Source: Desulfobaculum sp044987625 (GTDB lineage: Bacteria > Desulfobacterota > Desulfovibrionia > Desulfovibrionales > Desulfovibrionaceae). Taken from it: a stretch of DNA of 64,000 nucleotides. Below, one piece after another: positions 24,503-33,522 of the stretch. The stretch is taken from contig NZ_JBJDSB010000007.1 in assembly GCF_044987625.1 (NCBI RefSeq), forward strand, positions 4,102 through 68,101, written 5' to 3'. The position numbers were made by a program, and so were the translations under genes. The notes beneath the pieces were generated by a model. It was not told where the DNA came from and made no database searches. It was given only the letters and a program-made list of their open reading frames with translations. Position 1 is the stretch's first letter; each line of letters starts with the position of its first letter.

Positions 24503-24730
24503 GGCGGGTGTGGAAGCACGGTGCGGGTGAATTGTCAAGCTGTAGCACATCGCCATGCGCGCGGGTGCGGGCATGTTTTTGTCGGGCGAGGGCGTGGTGA
24601 ACGGGGCCATGCGCAGCTCGGGCGGGAGCGTTGCCGCCGAAGCAGGCTGGGCGCGCAGGAGCAGTGGCGCGGGCCGGAAGGGCGGCCGGGGCATGGCGCA
24701 AAAGCGCAGCGGCGCAGGATGCGGACATGG

Positions 24731-25378
24731 TCAGGCCCAGCGGCGGGGCTTGGCCGCAAGGGAGGGGCCGGCGCTGTGGTGGATGCCATTTTCCGCGTCG
24801 CGCAGGTCGCCGGGGGTGTTGATGTTGAAGAAGCTGCTGAGCTGCGGGTCCACGCGCCGCAGGTCGTCAAAGGAGAGGGGATGCGCGGCAACAGCGTCAA
24901 ACAGGCGCACCACCTGCCGCACACCCGTAGCGGCAAGGGCTTCAATATCCGGCAGGATGGCGCGGGCGTACACCGCAAGCAGTGGATGCCAAAACCCGTC
25001 CTCGCCCCTAGGGACGACGGCGGGCGCGTCCGGTGCGGCGTTCAGGAGCATCTCCAGCAAGGCTGGGTGCAGGAAGGGCGCGTCGCATGGGACGACCAAA
25101 ATTCGCTCGTAACGGGCATGGCTGAGGGCGGCGTGCAGGCCGGTGAGTGGCCCGGATGCGGGCAGCAGGTCCGGCACGGCGCGGATGGGCGCCGCGTCCG
25201 TATCCGCATCCGCCGCGCCAACGAGTAAGATGTCTGTGGACAGCGGGGTCAGCACATCAAGCTGGAGTTGCAGCAGGGTGCGGCCGCCAAGGCGCAGGCT
25301 GGCCTTGTCCACGCCGCCGAGGCGCTCTCCGCGGCCTCCGGCGAGGATGGCGATGGATATGTGGTGTGTGGTTGGCAT
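24731..25378 (-). CDS. mobA: Molybdenum cofactor guanylyltransferase
   Basis: 215 residues. LAGGRGERLGGVDKASL is the nucleotide-binding signature of MobA, followed by PASGPLTGLHAAL and VVPCDAPFLHPALL (metal/GTP site), and late FFNINTPGDL. It attaches GMP to Mo-molybdopterin to form the bis-MGD cofactor, which the formate dehydrogenase at the left edge needs. It is transcribed leftwards, upstream of gluQ. No strong ribosome-binding site is visible before ATG 25378. Confidence 0.92.
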   Translation of the reverse strand: MPTTHHISIAILAGGRGERLGGVDKASLRLGGRTLLQLQLDVLTPLSTDILLVGAADADTDAAPIRAVPDLLPASGPLTGLHAALSHARYERILVVPCDAPFLHPALLEMLLNAAPDAPAVVPRGEDGFWHPLLAVYARAILPDIEALAATGVRQVVRLFDAVAAHPLSFDDLRRVDPQLSSFFNINTPGDLRDAENGIHHSAGPSLAAKPRRWA

Positions 25379-25434
25379 GACGTATGGTGCGTGCAGGCGG
25401 AGCGGTTCGTCTGCGGGGTGTTCTTGGCGTGGTT

Positions 25435-26484
25435 TTAACGGGCGCGCCTGATGCTGTCGAGGATTTTGGCCTCTATGGATTCCAGCTCATCGGAGACGGG
25501 CGGGTACCATTTGATGTTTGCCATTGCGTTTTGGGTGTAGGTGCGGGTGTGGTGGACGCGGATGCGGTCGTCCAGATAGCGGTGGGCGTGGCGTGAGGCC
25601 GTGGGGAAAAATTCCAAATTGGAGAATGCGGCGGCATTTTCAGGGCGCATCATAAAATTGATCCACGCGTAGGCGCCGTCAATGTTGGTGGCCTTTTCCG
25701 GAATGGCAAAGGTGTCCATCCAGCCCAGCGCGCCGCTGGCAGGCACCACAAAGGTGATGTCGGGATTCTGGTCATTGAGCGCCCAGCCGTCGTTGTCCCA
25801 GCCCATAGCAACGTGGACTGTTCCGTCCAGCAGGGCGCGGCGCAGTTCGTCGGCGGTGTTCCAGTACATGGCCACAAGGGGTTTGCTGGTCATCAAAAGG
25901 TTTGCCGCGCGGGTGATGAGGTCCTCGTAGTGCTGTGGCGAGCCGTAGAGGTGGAACGGGTTCTCCCCGAGGCTGAACGCCAGAGCGATGAGGGTGGGGC
26001 GTTTGAGGCGGTAGCTGATGCGCCCTTTGTAGGCGGGGTCGAGGAGCGCGTCGTAGTCCGTGGCATCCGGAGCCTTGGCCGTGTTGACGATGAGTCCCGA
26101 CGTCCCCCAGCAGAAGGGAACAGCGTAGGGCGTTGTGCCAATGCTGGTGTGGTGCAGTGTGGCCGAGAGCAGGACAGGGTCAAACAGCTCGGTCTTGACG
26201 CGTGAGAGGTCGATGGGTTGGTACAGGCCATAGGCCTTTTGCGCCCCGGCGATGCGGTCCTGACTGGGCTGAACGAGGTCAAAGGGGGCATCGGGCGCGC
26301 GCAGCAGGGGAATCATCTCTTCATTATTGGAATAGGTCACCGAGACGTTGATGCCTGTTTCCTGCGTGAAGCGCTCCACAAGGCGCGGGGGAGCATACCC
26401 CTGCCACGTCAGAAGGCGCAGCGGCTCCGCGCCCTGTGCGGGCGCGGACCACACGACGAAAAGAAGCAAGAGGAAAAGGCGCAT
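25435..26484 (-). CDS. Spermidine/putrescine-type (PotD-like) ABC substrate-binding protein
   Basis: 349 residues from the ATG at 26484, with AAGGAG six bases upstream and a signal peptide ending at APAQGAEP. The mature protein has the type II binding fold of the PotD/PotF family: LRLLTWQGYAPPRLVERFTQETG, FDLVQPSQDRIAG, VPFCWGTSGLIVNT, GWDNDGWALNDQNP, WINFMMRPENAA. No permease or ATPase lies next to it. Ligand specificity cannot be decided. It follows the serine-protease gene on the same strand by 23 bases. Confidence 0.87.
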   Translation of the reverse strand: MRLFLLLLFVVWSAPAQGAEPLRLLTWQGYAPPRLVERFTQETGINVSVTYSNNEEMIPLLRAPDAPFDLVQPSQDRIAGAQKAYGLYQPIDLSRVKTELFDPVLLSATLHHTSIGTTPYAVPFCWGTSGLIVNTAKAPDATDYDALLDPAYKGRISYRLKRPTLIALAFSLGENPFHLYGSPQHYEDLITRAANLLMTSKPLVAMYWNTADELRRALLDGTVHVAMGWDNDGWALNDQNPDITFVVPASGALGWMDTFAIPEKATNIDGAYAWINFMMRPENAAAFSNLEFFPTASRHAHRYLDDRIRVHHTRTYTQNAMANIKWYPPVSDELESIEAKILDSIRRAR

Positions 26485-26507
26485 GATGACTCCTTGTCGC
26501 CGAAGGG

Positions 26508-27848
26508 CTAGCGCGCCACAACCAGCAAAACAGAGTGCTGGATAGCGCTGGCAAGGGCCTCCAAAGACCGCTCGCCCGTGGACAGCGTGCCGGGGCACCC
26601 CATCCCAAAGATGGATTTGATGCGTCCACCTAGTCCTGCCGTATGGCGCGGCGCGCGGGCAATGAGGCTGCGGACCAAATCCGCGCGCAGGGCGTAATTC
26701 ATTTCTCCGGGCAATTCTCCCGTGGTGTGGAAGACATGCTGCGCGTCAATAACCGCCTGCACAACGCCTACCACCTCGCCACGGTCATTGACCAGCGGGC
26801 CACCGCTGTTGCCGCTGGAAAGGGGGACGGAAATGGTGAAGGTTCGCGGGTCGTCCTGTATACCCTTGAGGCCGCTGATGCGTCCGGTTGAGAGCTTGGG
26901 CGAGGCGCCAAGAATGGCGACCTGCGGAAAGCCGATGGTAAAGACGCTGGCCCCAAGACCGGGGGGCTGGGCCGCAAGGGGCAGGGCCGGCGGCAGGGTG
27001 CACGGGTCCTCAACGCCCAGCAGCACAAGGTCGCTTTGCATGTCGGCTTCGGCCACATACGCCGTCAGACGCGTGCCGTCCTCAAGCAGCAGGTCGATGC
27101 GTGGGCGTCCGCGCACCACGTGCAAATTGGTGACAACGTATCCCTCAGCCACGGGCCAGCCTGTGCCCGTGGACAGCGTGTCGGGCGATTCGGGCTGGGT
27201 GCCGTGCTGCTCCACCTCCTGCACAATGACTTTTACCGCCGGATGACCGGGCCGGAATGCGCTGAGGCGGCGCGCGGATTCAAGGGCGAGGTCAAAGCGC
27301 CGCTCCCGCGCAAAGGCCATTCCGGCCGAGGCCAGCAGGCCTGTGCCGCGCTGAACATTTTGCCGCGCGCCTTCGCCCTGCATGTCCATGGTCCCCAGCA
27401 GCAGCATGGCATCGGGGATGTCCTTGCGGGCGGCGGTGGTGAGCCACTTGCGCGCAAGGGCGGCATCACGCGGGACGCCGAGGCCGCGCAGGTGCAGGTA
27501 GCCTAGGGCAAACTGCGCCCGGGGGTGGTCCTGCCGCGCGGCGCGGCGCAGCCACGTTGCGGCATCCTTGAACAGGATGCGCCCCTTGCCGTGCCAGCCC
27601 TCGCGCATTTCGCGCTCCGCACGGCCCGCCAGCAGAAAGCCAAGCAGGAATTGCGCCTCGCTGTCGCCTTGGCGCGCTGCGGCCCGAAGGCGCGACTCCT
27701 CGCCGGGGGCTGGCGGCGCGGCGGTAAAGAAGGACACCTCCGCCGCACGTACAGGCAGGGCGCACAGCACGACCACACACGCCAGCGCCGCCATAAGGGC
27801 GCGGACGCGGCTGGTGCGCGGGTGTGGGCGGTGTCGTGGTGCGGGCAT
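26508..27848 (-). CDS. Exported trypsin-like serine protease with Sel1/TPR repeats
   Basis: 446 residues. An arginine-rich start and hydrophobic core (ALMAALACVVVLCALPVRAAE) form a signal peptide; the true start may be the second Met (27794). Residues of about 55-190 are Sel1-like repeats (GDSEAQFLLGFLLAG, DHPRAQFALGYLHLRGLGV, DIPDAMLLLGTMDMQGEGA). A trypsin-like domain follows with His in VVTNLHVVRG, Asp in MQSDLVLLGV and Ser in SSGNSGGPLVND. It lacks a PDZ domain, unlike DegP. It probably works in periplasmic protein quality control or signalling; substrates unknown. It is upstream of the PotD-like gene. Confidence 0.88.
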   Translation of the reverse strand: MPAPRHRPHPRTSRVRALMAALACVVVLCALPVRAAEVSFFTAAPPAPGEESRLRAAARQGDSEAQFLLGFLLAGRAEREMREGWHGKGRILFKDAATWLRRAARQDHPRAQFALGYLHLRGLGVPRDAALARKWLTTAARKDIPDAMLLLGTMDMQGEGARQNVQRGTGLLASAGMAFARERRFDLALESARRLSAFRPGHPAVKVIVQEVEQHGTQPESPDTLSTGTGWPVAEGYVVTNLHVVRGRPRIDLLLEDGTRLTAYVAEADMQSDLVLLGVEDPCTLPPALPLAAQPPGLGASVFTIGFPQVAILGASPKLSTGRISGLKGIQDDPRTFTISVPLSSGNSGGPLVNDRGEVVGVVQAVIDAQHVFHTTGELPGEMNYALRADLVRSLIARAPRHTAGLGGRIKSIFGMGCPGTLSTGERSLEALASAIQHSVLLVVAR

Positions 27849-27980
27849 GGTGGCGATGGCCTGCCTTGGTCAAAGGTTGAGGAGGCAACTATACCACTAT
27901 GATTCTCGTCGAGGCAACGAGGGAGCGGATTTTCGCGGAATGGACCAGCGCAGGGGAAGGGAAGAAATGCAAATGCGGGG

Positions 27981-28009
27981 TTGACTGTTGCGTAAGCAAC
28001 GCTTATGAC
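27981..28009 (+). promoter_or_regulatory. Sigma-70 promoter of the 24-residue peptide gene
   Basis: TTGACT (27981-27986), exact 17-base spacer, TATGAC (28004-28009). The spacer is itself a palindrome (GTTGC, four bases, GCAAC), a plausible operator. Confidence 0.75.
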
Positions 28010-28050
28010 TGCCCTCGCATGAACACCAGATTCACAGAGGAGGACGCACC

Positions 28051-28125
28051 ATGAAACAGCTTTTTCGGACGCTCTTCGTGCTGGCGGTTATCATCGTGTG
28101 GAACGCAACGCCCTGCGTTGCCTAG
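28051..28125 (+). CDS. 24-residue hydrophobic peptide of unknown function
   Basis: A very short frame with a complete transcription unit: a good promoter at 27981-28009, AGAGGAGG seven to twelve bases before ATG 28051, and an unusually strong terminator at 28163-28206. The peptide begins MKQLFRTLFVLAVIIVW and ends NATPCVA before TAG: two basic residues then a 12-residue hydrophobic core and a signal-peptidase-like C-terminus. It could be a small membrane peptide, a leader peptide, a type I toxin-like peptide, or the stub of a broken exported protein. It is flanked by oppositely oriented genes and cannot be the leader of a downstream plus-strand gene. Confidence 0.6.
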   Translation: MKQLFRTLFVLAVIIVWNATPCVA

Positions 28126-28162
28126 CAGGTGATGCCCCGGCATGCCGGGATTGAATCATACG

Positions 28163-28211
28163 CGCAATCAGGCGCCGCCCCGTATCCGGGGCGGCGCCTG
28201 ATTGCGTTTGG
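28163..28211. terminator. Very stable terminator between convergent units
   Basis: Perfect 20-bp stem (28163-28182 with 28187-28206) with a four-base loop and a short T run. It ends both the small peptide transcript and the PAS kinase gene that stops at 28218. Confidence 0.9.
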
Positions 28212-28217
28212 GGCGTG

Positions 28218-31004
28218 CTAAAGGCTGGGAGTGGTGTTTTGCGGCAGGGCGATGTTGACCCAAAAGTCCACAGTGGTGCCCTTGTTCACGCAGCTGTCCA
28301 CAGTGATGATGCCGCCCATGCGGGAGACAAGGCGGCGGACAATGCCAAGGCCAAGGCCTGTGCCCTCGTACTTGCGCGATTTGCCCCAGTTCAGCTGAAT
28401 GAAGGGGTCGAAGATGGTTTCCAGCTTGTCCTCGGGGATGCCGATGCCCGTGTCCGTGACGGTGAAGAGCAGACGAGCCGAGCCGGGGGCCGTGGCCTTG
28501 CGCAGCATCTGCACGTCTACCCGAACACTGCCCTTTTTGGTGAATTTCACCGCGTTGCCCACAAGGTTGAACAGGATTTGGCGCATGCGGCCTTCATCGC
28601 CAATGATCATTTTGGGGATGGAGTCGTCCACGGTGTAGCCGATGGTCAGCCCCTGCCGTTTGCTCTGCTGGGCAAAGGTGTTGATAACCATGCGGATGGT
28701 GCGGCGCAGATTGAACTCGTTGTGGGACAGGGTAATCATGTCCGCCTGCAACTTGGAGAAGTCCAAAATGTCGTTGATGATGGTCAGCAGGCCTTCCCCG
28801 GCTTGCAGGGCGGTTTCTACGCAGTCGCGCTGCTCGTAGTCCAGTTCCGTATCCAGCAGCACATCCAGCATGCCCAGCACGCCGTTGAGGGGCGAGCGCA
28901 GCTCGTGGCTCATATTGGCGAGAAATTCCGTCTTCATTGTGCTGGCGTCCTGCGCCAGGTCGCGGGCGCGGCGCAGGTTGTCCTCTATGCGCTTGTTCTC
29001 CGTGATTTCGCGGGAGACTTTGAGGATGCTGCCGTGCTCGTCCTCACCTGTGCGCAGGGCGTAGTACTGTACCTCCCAGATGGAGCCGTCGGCATGCGTG
29101 ACTTCGTTGCGCATGGTGGTACCCGTTTCCAGAACGCGCTCCACCGGACAGCCGGGGCATGGCGTGTCGCGGCCCGTAAAGATGCGGTGGCAGGCATTGT
29201 TGACCATGTCGTCCAGTTCGCGCCCCGCGGCGTCCGCAGCGGCGGAGTTGGCCCAGATGATGCGGCGGTCCGCGGTCTGGTGGACGACGGTCTCCGTGAT
29301 GGTGGACAGAATAAGCTGCTTTTCCGACTCCGACCGGCGCAGGGCTTCTGCGGCGAATTTCTGTTCGGTGATGTTGCGCGCCACCTCAATGGCGCCGATG
29401 ACGGCGCCTTGCGCATCAAAGACAGGGTACCCCGTCACAAACCACACATGCCCGTCCGGCGTGGCCATCTCGCGCGCAATGGGATCGCCTGTGTCGATGG
29501 CTTCGCGTACGGGACAGCCCTCGCATGGGGCGGTGCGGTTGTGCCACAGCTCGTAGCACTTGCGCGAGGCAAGGTCATCCTGCGTCAGGTTCAGCGAGCG
29601 CGTGGCGGCCTCGTTGCCCCACAGCACGGTGTGGGACAGGTCGTGCCGGATGACGATTTCCGAAATGGTGGAGAGGATGGTGTGTTTTTCCTCTTCGGTG
29701 CGGCGCAGGCGTTGCTGCGCATGTATGCGTTCCGTCACGTCGTTAATGGTGACGATGGCGTATTCCTTGGTCCCGGATGCCGTGTAAATGGCGCTGACGC
29801 GCACATCCGCCCAGAATGGCTGCCCATTTTTGTGGATATAGCGTTTTTCCAGCGTGCACGAGGCGTTTACGCTGTCCATGGAGTCGATCATTTCACGGGT
29901 GATGGCGTAGTCGTCTGGGTGGGTGAGGTCGTCTGGATGTTTCCCTAACAGCTCCCCTTTGGTATACCCAAATATCTCCGCCGCTTTGCGGTTGGCGTCG
30001 ATGATGAAGCTGTCTTTGTTGGTGATGAGAATGCCCGACGGCGAGCTGTCGAAAATGGCTTTGAAGAAGGAATCGTGCCGCTTCATCCGGACGGCGGCTT
30101 CGCGCTGCGGGGTGATGTCCATCATTAGGCCAACAATGCGTTTTTCGCCGTCTGCCGTGGTGGTCAGCACCATGTCATCACGAATCCAGCGCCATGTGCC
30201 GTCGGCGTGGCGGAAGCGGTATTCCACCATGTGGTGCCCAAGGGACTGGAGCACGTCCTCCACGTCAATGACGCCAAGGTCGTCGGGATGCATGTGCTGG
30301 AGGAAAAACTCCGTACTGCCGGTCGCTTCCTCCACCGTGTAGCCGAGGATGTCCGTGATGCTGGGGCTGACGTATAGTCCCGGAAATCCGTCGGTATTAA
30401 GAACGCAATAGAGGATGAATGGCGCGCTGGAGAGGAGGTCTTCCAGCCGGGCGAGGGAGAGGGCAAAGTGGCATTCCCCTGCGGCGTCGCGCGGGGCGCT
30501 GCACGGGGCGTCCTGCGAGCAGGGCGCGCTGGGTTTGGGCGCAAGCGCCACGTCGTCCGTTATATCCGTAATAGTGCCGGTGATGGTTGCTGTTTCGCCG
30601 TCCCCGGCGCTGAGGGTCATTGCATCACGAAGCACTCGCCACGAGCCGTCCGCGTGGCGGAAGCGGTACTCGGCGGTGTGCCGCCCTGAAATGGGCAGAC
30701 GCTTGGCCGTAACGGCAGGGGCGGGGTCGTCCGGATGGATGCGGGAGCGCCAAAAGTCCGGGTCGGCGACAACCTCATCGGGAGTGTAGCCAAGGATGCT
30801 GGTGATATTGGGGCTGACGGCGGAGATGGCACCGTAGGCGGTGAACGGAGCGGAATAAAAAATGTATGGAGAGGCTTCAAGCAGCGAATCGAGTTGGCTT
30901 TTTGACGCGGCAAGGGCGTCGCGTTCGCGGGTGACGCGTTGAAGTTCCTCGCGAAGGCGCTCGTCTCGCGCAAGGAGTCGTTCCGGGGGCAGGTGCTCGT
31001 GCAT
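28218..31004 (-). CDS. Multi-PAS sensor histidine kinase
   Basis: 928 residues, no membrane segment. A short coiled coil is followed by five PAS domains (starting near residues 40, 190, 310, 440 and 560), then HisKA with phospho-acceptor H700 in NMSHELRSPLNG, and a C-terminal ATPase domain with DTGIGIPEDKLETIFDPF and GTGLGLGIV. There is no receiver domain at the end, so the phosphate must pass to a separate regulator. PAS 4 and 5 both contain a cysteine cluster (CYELWHNRTAPCEGCPV and CHRIFTGRDTPCPGCPV) common in sulfate-reducer PAS proteins and possibly a redox or metal site. It is a single gene, divergent from rmlC. Confidence 0.92.
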   Translation of the reverse strand: MHEHLPPERLLARDERLREELQRVTRERDALAASKSQLDSLLEASPYIFYSAPFTAYGAISAVSPNITSILGYTPDEVVADPDFWRSRIHPDDPAPAVTAKRLPISGRHTAEYRFRHADGSWRVLRDAMTLSAGDGETATITGTITDITDDVALAPKPSAPCSQDAPCSAPRDAAGECHFALSLARLEDLLSSAPFILYCVLNTDGFPGLYVSPSITDILGYTVEEATGSTEFFLQHMHPDDLGVIDVEDVLQSLGHHMVEYRFRHADGTWRWIRDDMVLTTTADGEKRIVGLMMDITPQREAAVRMKRHDSFFKAIFDSSPSGILITNKDSFIIDANRKAAEIFGYTKGELLGKHPDDLTHPDDYAITREMIDSMDSVNASCTLEKRYIHKNGQPFWADVRVSAIYTASGTKEYAIVTINDVTERIHAQQRLRRTEEEKHTILSTISEIVIRHDLSHTVLWGNEAATRSLNLTQDDLASRKCYELWHNRTAPCEGCPVREAIDTGDPIAREMATPDGHVWFVTGYPVFDAQGAVIGAIEVARNITEQKFAAEALRRSESEKQLILSTITETVVHQTADRRIIWANSAAADAAGRELDDMVNNACHRIFTGRDTPCPGCPVERVLETGTTMRNEVTHADGSIWEVQYYALRTGEDEHGSILKVSREITENKRIEDNLRRARDLAQDASTMKTEFLANMSHELRSPLNGVLGMLDVLLDTELDYEQRDCVETALQAGEGLLTIINDILDFSKLQADMITLSHNEFNLRRTIRMVINTFAQQSKRQGLTIGYTVDDSIPKMIIGDEGRMRQILFNLVGNAVKFTKKGSVRVDVQMLRKATAPGSARLLFTVTDTGIGIPEDKLETIFDPFIQLNWGKSRKYEGTGLGLGIVRRLVSRMGGIITVDSCVNKGTTVDFWVNIALPQNTTPSL

Positions 31005-31202
31005 GTCCGTCTACTCCGTCCCGAAGGTGATGGTTGGAGGTGGTGCTGCGCCGCAGTCCCTGAGGTGAGCTGCTTGGGATATATGCAGATGGGAATCGTC
31101 GTGTCAAACCTTCGTCCGGAAGGGGGGACGCGGTGCGCGCGAGTTGTGTCACGCCACAAACTCGGGTAAGGATTTGACATTCTTATGTCGGGAGGAAAAA
31201 AA

Positions 31203-31766
31203 GTGGAAATTCAGGAGACCGGTTTTCCCGGACTGTTCATCATCAAGCCCGCAGTACATGGCGACGGACGGGGATTTTTCCTTGAGAGCTGGAGCCGCCG
31301 GGTTTTTGCCGAGCACGGGATAGAGGTCGATTTTGTGCAGGACAACCACGCGCGGTCCGTCAAGCGGGGCGTGTTGCGGGGCTTGCACTTTCAGGCGCCG
31401 CCAGCGGCGCAATCCAAGCTCGTTCGCGTAACGCGCGGCGCGGTGTACGACGTGGTCGTGGACCTGCGCGTTGGCTCGCCCACCTACGGCAAGTGGCACG
31501 CCGAAACGTTGAGCGAAGAGAATTTTCTGCAAATGTTCGTCCCAAAGGGCTTTGCCCACGCCTATCTGACGCTGACGGACGAGGTGGAGTTCCAGTACAA
31601 GGTGGACGCCTTCTACTCGCCGGAGTGCGACTCCGGCATTTTTTGGAACGACCCGGACCTTGGCATTGATTGGCCGGAACAGGACCCTATCCTTTCCGAC
31701 AAGGATACGCATTTGCAACGGCTGAGGGATTTTGCCTCCCCGTTCCGGTTTGACGCCGCGTCGTAA
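31203..31766 (+). CDS. rfbC: dTDP-4-dehydrorhamnose 3,5-epimerase
   Basis: 187 residues from GTG 31203, preferred over ATG 31185 because GGGAGG sits exactly between them. A cupin fold with the family signatures GFPGLFIIKP, DGRGFFLESW, FVQDNHARSVKRGVLRGLHFQ (catalytic His) and VPKGFAHAYLTL. It epimerises the 4-keto-6-deoxyglucose nucleotide in dTDP-rhamnose synthesis for surface polysaccharide. The companion rmlA, rmlB and rmlD genes are not in the window. It is followed by manC after 48 bases, probably one operon. Confidence 0.94.
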   Translation: MEIQETGFPGLFIIKPAVHGDGRGFFLESWSRRVFAEHGIEVDFVQDNHARSVKRGVLRGLHFQAPPAAQSKLVRVTRGAVYDVVVDLRVGSPTYGKWHAETLSEENFLQMFVPKGFAHAYLTLTDEVEFQYKVDAFYSPECDSGIFWNDPDLGIDWPEQDPILSDKDTHLQRLRDFASPFRFDAAS

Positions 31767-31814
31767 CGGCCGGAAGACAACAGCACTCAAACACTCGACC
31801 CAAGGACAGCATCC

Positions 31815-33257
31815 ATGACAGAGCAGACCCCCGCGCCAAAACGGCTGGAGGGATGTCAGGCCATCGTTTTGGCAGGTGGTTCGGGGACGCGGCTGTGGCC
31901 GTATTCCCGCAGTTTGTACCCCAAGCAGCTGCTTGCCCTCACAGGTGAGCAGACCCTGCTGCAGGAGACCGTCTCCCGGTCTCTGTCCATATTTGATCCG
32001 CAGGACCTGTGGGTCGTCACCAACGAGGAGCATGTCTTTGAAGTGCGCAGTCAGCTCCGCACTTTGGACACGGGGCTGGACGGTCAGGTTTTGGCCGAAC
32101 CCATGCGCCGCAACACGCTCCCGGCCATCATGCTGGGCATGGAGCGCGCCCTTGAGCGCGACCCCGACGCAGTGGTGGCGGTGTTCCCCTCCGACCATAT
32201 GATTCATAAGCCCGAGGTCTGGCACGACGCCTTGGAGCGTGGCGTGGCCCTTGCCCGCGAGGGCTGGTTTGTGACCTTTGGCGTGACGCCGGGCTATCCC
32301 GAGACGGGTTACGGCTACATCCAGCGCGGCGCGTCTCTTGGGGATGAGGGCTTCGAGGTTGCGGCCTTTGTTGAAAAGCCGGATCTGGAGACCGCCAAAC
32401 GCTACCTTGCGGACGGCGAGCACTACTGGAACAGCGGCATGTTCGTGTTCAGCATCAAGGCCTTTATGGATGCCGTGGCCGAGTTTCAGCCTGAGCTGGA
32501 CGCGTGGTGGCAGCAGCGGGGCGAGCGTGCGCTGGTGGATGGCTACGCCGGACTTCCGGATATCTCCGTGGACTACGGAATCATGGAGAAGGTCGGTCAG
32601 CAGGCCGTGGTGCGCGCGGACTTTGGTTGGGACGACCTGGGCAGCTGGGAGGCCCTGCACCGCCTTGGCGACAAGGATGCAAACGGCAACGTGGTGCGCG
32701 GCGATGTGCTGAATCTGGACTGCAAGGACAGCCTGCTTCTGTCGCGCGGGGGCAAGCTCGCCGCCGTGGAGGTGGAGGGGCTTATTGTGGTGCAGACCCG
32801 CGACGCCACGCTTATTTGTCCGGCGGACAAGGTCCAGCGCGTCAAGGACGTGGTGGGGACCCTCAAGAGCGAGGGCAGCTCCCTTGTGGAGGCGCACGTG
32901 ACGGTGCACCGCCCGTGGGGCAGCTACACCGTGCTGGAGGAAGGCCCGCATTATAAAATCAAGCGCATCGAGGTGCTGCCCGGGGCCAAGCTGTCCCTGC
33001 AAAAGCACCACCACCGCAGCGAACACTGGGTGGTCATCAGCGGCACCGCGCAGGTGCGTGTGGATGACGACGAGATGCTCCTGTACGAAAACCAATCCGT
33101 CGATATTCCCAAGACGTCCATGCATAGGCTTGCCAATCCCGGCAAGGTTCCGGTGGAAATTATCGAAATCCAAAGCGGGCCGTATTTGGAGGAGGACGAC
33201 ATCGTCCGGTTTGACGACGAATACGGACGGATAAAGGCTTCCAAGGACGTCAGCTAA
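31815..33257 (+). CDS. manC: Mannose-1-phosphate guanylyltransferase / mannose-6-phosphate isomerase
   Basis: 480 residues, the full bifunctional length. The N-terminal nucleotidyltransferase has VLAGGSGTRLWPYSRSLYPK and VFPSDHMI and FVEKPDLETA. The C-terminal cupin isomerase domain has HRPWGSYTVLEEGPHYKIKR and LSLQKHHHRSEHWVVISG. It makes GDP-mannose from fructose-6-phosphate via mannose-6-phosphate and mannose-1-phosphate for exopolysaccharide or LPS. AAGGACAG precedes ATG 31815. It probably shares a transcript with rfbC. Confidence 0.94.
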   Translation: MTEQTPAPKRLEGCQAIVLAGGSGTRLWPYSRSLYPKQLLALTGEQTLLQETVSRSLSIFDPQDLWVVTNEEHVFEVRSQLRTLDTGLDGQVLAEPMRRNTLPAIMLGMERALERDPDAVVAVFPSDHMIHKPEVWHDALERGVALAREGWFVTFGVTPGYPETGYGYIQRGASLGDEGFEVAAFVEKPDLETAKRYLADGEHYWNSGMFVFSIKAFMDAVAEFQPELDAWWQQRGERALVDGYAGLPDISVDYGIMEKVGQQAVVRADFGWDDLGSWEALHRLGDKDANGNVVRGDVLNLDCKDSLLLSRGGKLAAVEVEGLIVVQTRDATLICPADKVQRVKDVVGTLKSEGSSLVEAHVTVHRPWGSYTVLEEGPHYKIKRIEVLPGAKLSLQKHHHRSEHWVVISGTAQVRVDDDEMLLYENQSVDIPKTSMHRLANPGKVPVEIIEIQSGPYLEEDDIVRFDDEYGRIKASKDVS

Positions 33258-33294
33258 AACGGAAATCGCGGTTCGTGAATTTTTTCATTAGGCC

Positions 33295-33323
33295 TTGACA
33301 CGTCTAGGTTCTCATGCCTAGAA
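33295..33323 (+). promoter_or_regulatory. Candidate qrc promoter with inverted-repeat operator
   Basis: TTGACA at 33295-33300 and a weak CTAGAA at 33318-33323 with 17-base spacing. A perfect inverted repeat TCTAGG-N8-CCTAGA (33303-33322) fills the spacer and overlaps the -10, the position of a repressor or redox-regulator site. Confidence 0.5.
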
Positions 33324-33377
33324 CTGCCTCGGTCATAATGGGAATTTTTAAGGATTTTTGTCCCACGGCGGAAATCG

Positions 33378-33484
33378 CACCCCCGGCATTTTGGTGCCTG
33401 GGGTGGGGCGTCTGCCTTGGGGCTGTGGCGAGGGCCTTAGGGCAGTCGTTTCCCGTGACCGGGAAGAGACCGGGGGGGACCCGG
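33378..33484 (+). ncRNA. Structured 5' leader of the qrc operon (candidate cis-regulatory RNA)
   Basis: Four consecutive stems lie in the leader: 33378-33388 with 33395-33405 (one mismatch); 33412-33423 with 33434-33445 (12 pairs, three G-U); 33450-33455 with 33460-33465; and a short CCGGG/CCCGG hairpin just after. No T-tract follows any of them. This resembles no riboswitch class I know. Confidence 0.4.
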
Positions 33485-33522
33485 CGGTCAAAACATTCTA
33501 CCTAAGGATGAGGCGAGAGCAC

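Noticed and set aside
33314..33505. Short upstream coding frame in the qrcA leader
   Set aside because: No ribosome-binding site and the sequence is better explained by stacked hairpins.
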